DNA of 64,000 nucleotides, taken from positions 62,001 to 126,000 of the forward strand of contig NZ_JAAGPR010000004.1 in NCBI RefSeq assembly GCF_017104965.1, in the 5' to 3' direction. The DNA is from Paraburkholderia sp. Ac-20340. Lineage in GTDB: Bacteria > Pseudomonadota > Gammaproteobacteria > Burkholderiales > Burkholderiaceae. The notes under the pieces were generated by a model, which was not told the DNA's origin, ran no database searches, and saw only the letters and a program-made list of their open reading frames with translations. How positions within the stretch are numbered: position 1 is the first letter of the stretch; every line of letters starts with the position of its first letter. Below, one piece after another: positions 60,201 through 64,000 of this stretch. Made by a program: the position numbers and the translations under genes.

Positions 60201-60707
60201 ATGAGTTTTTTCGGTGGCCGGAGCAATCGTAAGCTCTCCACTATGAAATTCATGTCCGACCTTGCCCACGCAACGAACGCAGCGGCCGTCCACGCGCCTT
60301 GCGCGCCCAGCGGCGGCATCCGTGCGCTGAACGGCCTGCGCACGCGTGCAGGCGTCGAACTCGCGATCGCGCAGATTCACGCCAGCCCCGCCAGCGATCT
60401 GAGCGTCGCGGCGCTGGCCGCGCGCGCCTGCCTGAGCATGTGGCGCTTCACCGTTCTCTTCAAAGGACTGACCGGCGAATCGCCGCATCGCTATGTGACG
60501 CGGGTTCGGGTCGGACATGCGCAAAACCTGCTGCGCCAGGGCTGCACGCCCGTGGACGCAGCGCAGGCGTCGGGCTTCTACGATCAGAGTCATCTGTCGC
60601 GCAGCATGAAAGCGAGCTGCGGCATGAGCCCTAAACAGTTTCAGCAACAGCAAACCGGCGACACGTCGGCTCTCTTCTCTTCCCTTTCATCCGCGAGCAC
60701 CCCATGA
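60201..60707 (+). CDS. Short AraC-family protein (DNA-binding domain only)
   Basis: 168 residues from 60201; ATGs at 60243 and 60252 are equally plausible starts since none has a clear ribosome site. Residues ~50-150 are an AraC double helix-turn-helix (LAIAQIHASPASDLSVAALA, ARACLSMWRFTVLFKGLTGE, HAQNLLRQGCTPVDAAQASG, FYDQSHLSRSMKASCGMSPK). No sensing domain is present. The stop overlaps the following HAD start (ATGA), so it is co-expressed with the HAD gene. Confidence 0.87.
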   Translation: MSFFGGRSNRKLSTMKFMSDLAHATNAAAVHAPCAPSGGIRALNGLRTRAGVELAIAQIHASPASDLSVAALAARACLSMWRFTVLFKGLTGESPHRYVTRVRVGHAQNLLRQGCTPVDAAQASGFYDQSHLSRSMKASCGMSPKQFQQQQTGDTSALFSSLSSASTP

Positions 60708-61402
60708 GTCTGAAACGCTTCAAAGTCTTGACGTTCGACGTCGTCGGTACCCTGATCGATTTCGAGCGCGGCATGCTGAACTATCTGCACAAGGTAGCGG
60801 GCGACGCCAAAGTCTCGGACGAGGATTTCCTTGGCGCCTATCGCCAGGCGCGCAAGCGTGCCGATACGATCTGGTATCCCGACGATCTCGAACTGTGCTG
60901 GAAGCTGATCGCGCCGCGCCTGGGTCTGCCCGACAGCGACGAAGTCGCCAAAGGCTTTCGTGATTCGGTGTCCGAATGGCCCGCGTTCCCGGACTCCGTG
61001 GAAGCGCTCAAGCGCCTGCGCAAGCACTTCAAACTGGTGACGATGACCAATGCACAGACGTGGGCGCTCGCGCATTTCTCGAAGACCCTGGGCGAGCCGT
61101 TCGATATGCTGCTCGCCTGCGACGACGCGCTGTGCGAAAAGCCGGATGCACGCTATTTCGCCTACGCCCGCGGCCGTTTCGAACAGGCCTGGGGTTTGCG
61201 TCAGGAAGACAATCTGCACGTTGCGCAGAGCCAGTATCACGACATCGGCATCGCACGGGAACTCGGCATTACGAGTTGCTGGATCGAGCGCCGTCATGGC
61301 ATGCCCAGCTCCGGCGGCACGATCGAGTCCGCTCACACGGTTCCCGACTACCACTTCCACACGCTCGCGCAACTCGCCGACGCTGTGGAAGCCGGTCAAT
61401 AA
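60704..61402 (+). CDS. HAD type II hydrolase (2-haloacid dehalogenase-like), copy 2
   Basis: 232 residues; overlaps the AraC gene by 4 bases. Motif I LTFDVVGTLIDFERG (Asp12), motif II VTMTNAQTWAL, motif III around CEKPDARYFAYA, motif IV QSQYHDIGIARELG. Closely similar along its length to the copy at 57126 (KVLTFDVVGTLI, ALKRLRKHF, SCWIERR are near identical), so the two arose by duplication or were both recruited to amine catabolism. It is followed by a cupin gene after 20 bases. Substrate unknown. Confidence 0.92.
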   Translation: MSLKRFKVLTFDVVGTLIDFERGMLNYLHKVAGDAKVSDEDFLGAYRQARKRADTIWYPDDLELCWKLIAPRLGLPDSDEVAKGFRDSVSEWPAFPDSVEALKRLRKHFKLVTMTNAQTWALAHFSKTLGEPFDMLLACDDALCEKPDARYFAYARGRFEQAWGLRQEDNLHVAQSQYHDIGIARELGITSCWIERRHGMPSSGGTIESAHTVPDYHFHTLAQLADAVEAGQ

Positions 61403-61422
61403 GCGCAACGCCCGGACACATC

Positions 61423-61779
61423 ATGCCGATCACCATTCTTTCGCAAAGCGCGCAATGCCAGGACCTCAAGCCTTCGGGCCCGGTAGGCGCACCGATCACC
61501 GAACCGGTCTGCGTGACGCAGACGCTGGAAGTGCCGCTCGAAGGGTCGGGCGGCAATCGCTCGGGGCTGTGGGAAGTGTCAGTGGGACGCTTCGCGCGTC
61601 ACCTGGCCAATGCCGAAGTCATGCACATTCTCTCCGGCGAATGCACGTTCACGCCGACCGGTGGCGAAGCGCAGTCCATCAAGGCCGGCGACACGCTGTT
61701 TTTCCCGGCCAATACCACGGGCGTCTGGGATATCAAGACGCCGCTGCGCAAGGTCTATGTGGTAATGGCCGCCGCCTGA
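61423..61779 (+). CDS. Cupin-domain protein
   Basis: 118 residues from the ATG at 61423. The cupin core is visible as VMHILSGECTFTPTGGEAQS and KAGDTLFFPANTTGVWDI, the latter with the GDTLFFPANT motif. Resembles the (S)-ureidoglycine-type/COG3450 cupins found next to amine and amino-acid catabolic genes. Only one histidine of the usual metal set is evident (MHIL), so it may be non-enzymatic. Probably co-transcribed with the HAD gene. Confidence 0.88.
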   Translation: MPITILSQSAQCQDLKPSGPVGAPITEPVCVTQTLEVPLEGSGGNRSGLWEVSVGRFARHLANAEVMHILSGECTFTPTGGEAQSIKAGDTLFFPANTTGVWDIKTPLRKVYVVMAAA

Positions 61780-61803
61780 GATTGATTCGGATGCCGTAAC
61801 ATC

Positions 61804-61845
61804 AATCGAACGATGCGCTCTCGCCATGAAAGCGCATCGTCGATT
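61804..61845. terminator. Bidirectional stem-loop between cupin and Lrp genes
   Basis: AATCGAACGATGCGCT and AGCGCATCGTCGATT pair over 15 bp with one bulged A and an 11-nt loop, between the convergent cupin and Lrp-type genes. Confidence 0.7.
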
Positions 61846-61865
61846 AAAAACTCAGAGGAAAGCGG

Positions 61866-62360
61866 TCAGACCTTGCCGCCAAACACTTTCTCGATCGGGT
61901 AATGCGTCTTGATGAAAGGCGATTTGATCACGATATAGCTGAAGTATTTCTCGATCCCCACATTGCGCTCCAGCAGCCCTTCCATCAGTTCCTGATAATG
62001 GTTGACGCCGCGCGCCACGACCTTCAGCAGATAATCGTAGCCGCCGCTCACCAGATGGCATTCGATCACTTCGTCCAGTTCCTTCACCGCTTTTTCGAAG
62101 CGGATGAAATCCTCGCGATGATGGTCGGATAAAGTCACTTCCGTGAACACCGTCAGGATGTCACCGATCTTCTCCATACAGATCTGCGCGCTGTAGCCGC
62201 TAATGAAGCCTGCCTGCTCCAGACGCTTGACGCGGTTCAGGCACGGACTCGCCGAGAGCCCAACCGCTTCGGCGAGATCCACATTGGTCATCCGTCCGTT
62301 CTTTTGAAGCTGGCTCAGAATCCGCAGATCCAGTCGATCCAGCTGCATATTTGTACTCAT
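61866..62360 (-). CDS. Lrp/AsnC-family transcriptional regulator
   Basis: 164 residues from the ATG at 62360 (GGGGAAG upstream; a TTG at 62375 would add five residues). N-terminal helix-turn-helix LDRLDLRILSQLQKNGRMTN with VDLAEAVGLSASPCLNRVKR, then the RAM ligand domain (VFTEVTLSDHHREDFIRFEK, VIECHLVSGGYDYLLKVVAR). Length and both domains are standard for Lrp. It follows the GNAT gene by 33 bases on the same strand and may control amine or amino-acid genes around it. Confidence 0.95.
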   Translation of the reverse strand: MSTNMQLDRLDLRILSQLQKNGRMTNVDLAEAVGLSASPCLNRVKRLEQAGFISGYSAQICMEKIGDILTVFTEVTLSDHHREDFIRFEKAVKELDEVIECHLVSGGYDYLLKVVARGVNHYQELMEGLLERNVGIEKYFSYIVIKSPFIKTHYPIEKVFGGKV

Positions 62361-62393
62361 ACTGCGCTTCCCCAATGTTCCGATACGGGTCGT

Positions 62394-63287
62394 CTAACCC
62401 AGAGCCTGAGCAGCAACGGCAAAGGTATGCAGGTCGGCGGCGCCTGGCGTAGCGTCGCCGAGTGTCATTTTGGGGACACGATTCACGCAGGTCAACCCAA
62501 GGCTTTCGAACCACGCACCGATCGGCACCGCGTATTGTTCGACCGCGTCCAGACGCAGGAACTTGCCGGCGGCCATGCCGCAGAGATGCGCGATCAAGGC
62601 CTGCGCCAGTTGCGGCTCGGACGCCACCACCGGGCCGATCAAGGTACCGCGCCCGAAGCGGCGCAGAAATGCGAAGCCCAGTATGCCGTCTTCCGAGGCT
62701 TCGCTGTCCAGCACGATGGCCTGGACGTGCTGATCGAGCCACGCGGCGATCAGCCGGTCGCGCCGCATGCCGTTGGCGCGGGCGTCGAGTTCGCATAACG
62801 CGGCTTCGTCCGCGCGGCTTGCCGGGCGCAGACGCGTGCCCGCCGGAATGGCGATCAGCGGCGCCGAACGCGGGCGGCCCTGATACTGCAGCACCGCGCC
62901 GCTCTCGCGAAAGCCAAAGCGTTCGACCGCCTGCCGCCAGTGGCCAAACGCATGCACGGTGACGCTGCGCGCGCCCGCACGTTCGATGAGATCGCGCAGC
63001 AGCACGGCTTCGGCTTCGCCCGCGCGATGCGCCGCATCCGAAACCAGCAGGCTGATCGAAGCCGCGTGCTCGTCCCACACGAAAATCTGCCCGAGCGAAG
63101 CGATCTGGCCGTCGCACATCACGACCCGGCCCGTGCCGAGCGCACTCAGCGACTGCCAGTCGCTCAGCCGATGCGGCCAACCCGCTTCTTCGGAAAAGCG
63201 CTGCGCGGCGGGCAAGTCCGCCTCGCACAGATCGCGCAGCGAAAAGCGCGCCGCGTCTACCCGCTCATGTCTGTTTGAATCGTTCAT
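62394..63287 (-). CDS. GNAT-family N-acetyltransferase (two GNAT-like halves)
   Basis: 297 residues. The N-terminal half (LRDLCEADLPAAQRFSEEAG, SISLLVSDAAHRAGEAEAVL, TVHAFGHWRQAVERFGFRES) is a recognisable acetyltransferase domain. The second half (TRLRPASRADEAALCELDAR, RGTLIGPVVASEPQLAQALI, EQYAVPIGAWFESLGL) resembles the C-terminal domain seen in double-GNAT proteins. Substrate unknown; the Lrp neighbour suggests an amine or amino acid. Transcribed ahead of the Lrp gene. Confidence 0.88.
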   Translation of the reverse strand: MNDSNRHERVDAARFSLRDLCEADLPAAQRFSEEAGWPHRLSDWQSLSALGTGRVVMCDGQIASLGQIFVWDEHAASISLLVSDAAHRAGEAEAVLLRDLIERAGARSVTVHAFGHWRQAVERFGFRESGAVLQYQGRPRSAPLIAIPAGTRLRPASRADEAALCELDARANGMRRDRLIAAWLDQHVQAIVLDSEASEDGILGFAFLRRFGRGTLIGPVVASEPQLAQALIAHLCGMAAGKFLRLDAVEQYAVPIGAWFESLGLTCVNRVPKMTLGDATPGAADLHTFAVAAQALG

Positions 63288-63634
63288 GAAGGTCGAATGG
63301 TTTTATCAGCCCCATGATCGCCCGCCGGAATTTGCGCGCGATAGGAAAAACGCCACATGTTTTTCACCCGAAAACAACGTCCATCAGCACAAACCTCAAT
63401 AGCATCTCCGCGTATTTTTTTGCGCCGTTGCTCAATCAAACAGCATCCAGCACATCATTTCCGCTGCACGGCAAACAATGCTGTCGAGCCCCCCATAAAC
63501 CGTAGTTCCCGCTGTGTGACCCGGCCAATACGATGCGAAGCCTCCGTTTTGGCGTGATTCAATTTCATCACTGCTCTTCACCCGGGCGGTCATTACCGCC
63601 TCACCCTGGTTGAACCTGGAGATCGCATCAGTCG
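63288..63634. other. Divergent intergenic region before the last gene
   Basis: About 350 bases, more AT-rich than neighbours, no credible gene. It should hold the promoters for the GNAT-Lrp pair (left) and the FAD oxidase (right). A small palindrome GGCGGT-CATT-ACCGCC lies at 63585-63600, 35 bases before the oxidase start. Confidence 0.5.
63585..63600. promoter_or_regulatory. Palindrome upstream of the terminal FAD oxidase gene
   Basis: GGCGGT-CATT-ACCGCC is a perfect 6-bp palindrome with a 4-nt spacer located 35 bases before the start codon. It could be an operator or a leader hairpin. Confidence 0.35.
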
Positions 63635-64000
63635 ATGAAACTCGATTCGTATTGGAAGGAAGGTGTCGAGCTAACGGAGCACACCGCCGCGCCGCTGCCG
63701 TCCAGCGCAGACGTGGTGGTGATCGGAGCCGGCTTCTGCGGGCTCTCCGCAGCGCTGACGCTGGCTCACGCCGGCGCGCGCGTGGTGGTGCTCGAAGCCA
63801 ACGATACCGTGGTCGCCGAAGCGTCCGGCCGCAACGGCGGCCATGTGAACAACGGTCTCGCAGTCGATTACGCGGCGCTGGCCGCGCAAATCGGTGCTGA
63901 AAAAGCGCGCGCGTTCTATCAGCTTTACGACGCGGCCGTCGATACCGTCGAGCGCATCGTGCGCGAAGAAGCGATCGACTGCGATTTCATGCGTCACGGC
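63635..64000 (+). CDS. FAD-dependent amine oxidase of the DAO family, 3'-truncated by window edge
   Basis: The first ~122 residues are in the window: MKLDSYWKEGVELTEHTAAP, then the FAD motif VVVIGAGFCGLSAALTLAHA with VVVLEAND and AEASGRNGGHVNNGLAVDYA. The ASGRNGGH pattern and the N-terminal layout match PuuB-like oxidases. A second enzyme of the same class lies at 55780. The stop is outside the window, so length and C-terminal motifs cannot be judged. It is divergent from the GNAT-Lrp pair. Confidence 0.9.
   Translation, partial: MKLDSYWKEGVELTEHTAAPLPSSADVVVIGAGFCGLSAALTLAHAGARVVVLEANDTVVAEASGRNGGHVNNGLAVDYAALAAQIGAEKARAFYQLYDAAVDTVERIVREEAIDCDFMRHG

Overview
The window is high-GC proteobacterial DNA whose gene content fits a Burkholderiales chromosome or megaplasmid (Paraburkholderia/Caballeronia/Burkholderia type). 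The signs are potF/potA-type polyamine ABC systems, a haem receptor with HemS, gallate dioxygenase with a divergent LysR regulator, a YqhA protein and several GlxA/AraC-type regulators. The assignment is by gene content only; no rRNA is present and there is one tRNA.

Layout. 1-6420 (+): an oxidase operon with the 3' part of a tyrosinase, a DUF2182 membrane protein, a free-standing copy of the tyrosinase C-terminal domain, and a 1326-residue fusion of a flavin amine oxidase with a lipoxygenase. 6534-11586 (-): a small secreted protein, then a potF-like binding protein, an outer-membrane barrel and a YtcJ-type amidohydrolase; a LuxR-type regulator diverges at 11820. 12815-17449: YqhA, a Fur-family regulator, and a haem receptor plus HemS behind a Fur-box-like palindrome. 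17691-20132: LysR regulator and gallate dioxygenase around a shared palindrome. 20309-22396 (-): MHYT-GGDEF-EAL protein. 22735-22812: tRNA-Gln.

22729-38987 (-) is the centrepiece, an almost gap-free lipid/polyketide operon. In transcription order it encodes a GAF protein, a truncated adenylation domain, a 2.6-kresidue type I PKS (two FMN barrels-KS-AT-ACP-KR), a type III PKS, a DH-phosphopantetheinyl transferase fusion, a LolD-like ATPase, a LolC/E-like permease, a LolA-like periplasmic protein and two unknown proteins, the last reading antisense through the tRNA. Together the parts supply all activities of an iterative reductive synthase, its activation, a type III PKS that could extend and cyclise the chain, and a lipid-type export path. 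I infer an alkylresorcinol/alkylpyrone-like lipid.

39400-48777: an AraC-type regulator, an autotransporter heptosyltransferase with a four-cysteine metal site, an AIDA-type repeat autotransporter and an outer-membrane protein (+), then a second AraC-type regulator and a small protein paralogous to one in the PKS operon (-). About 0.9 kb without a convincing gene follows. 49683-64000: amine/polyamine uptake and catabolism (binding protein, GMC oxidase, aldehyde dehydrogenase, two permeases, two FAD amine-oxidase-like proteins, PotA-like ATPase, two paralogous HAD type II proteins, a cupin, and LysR, AraC and Lrp regulators); the last gene is cut by the window end.
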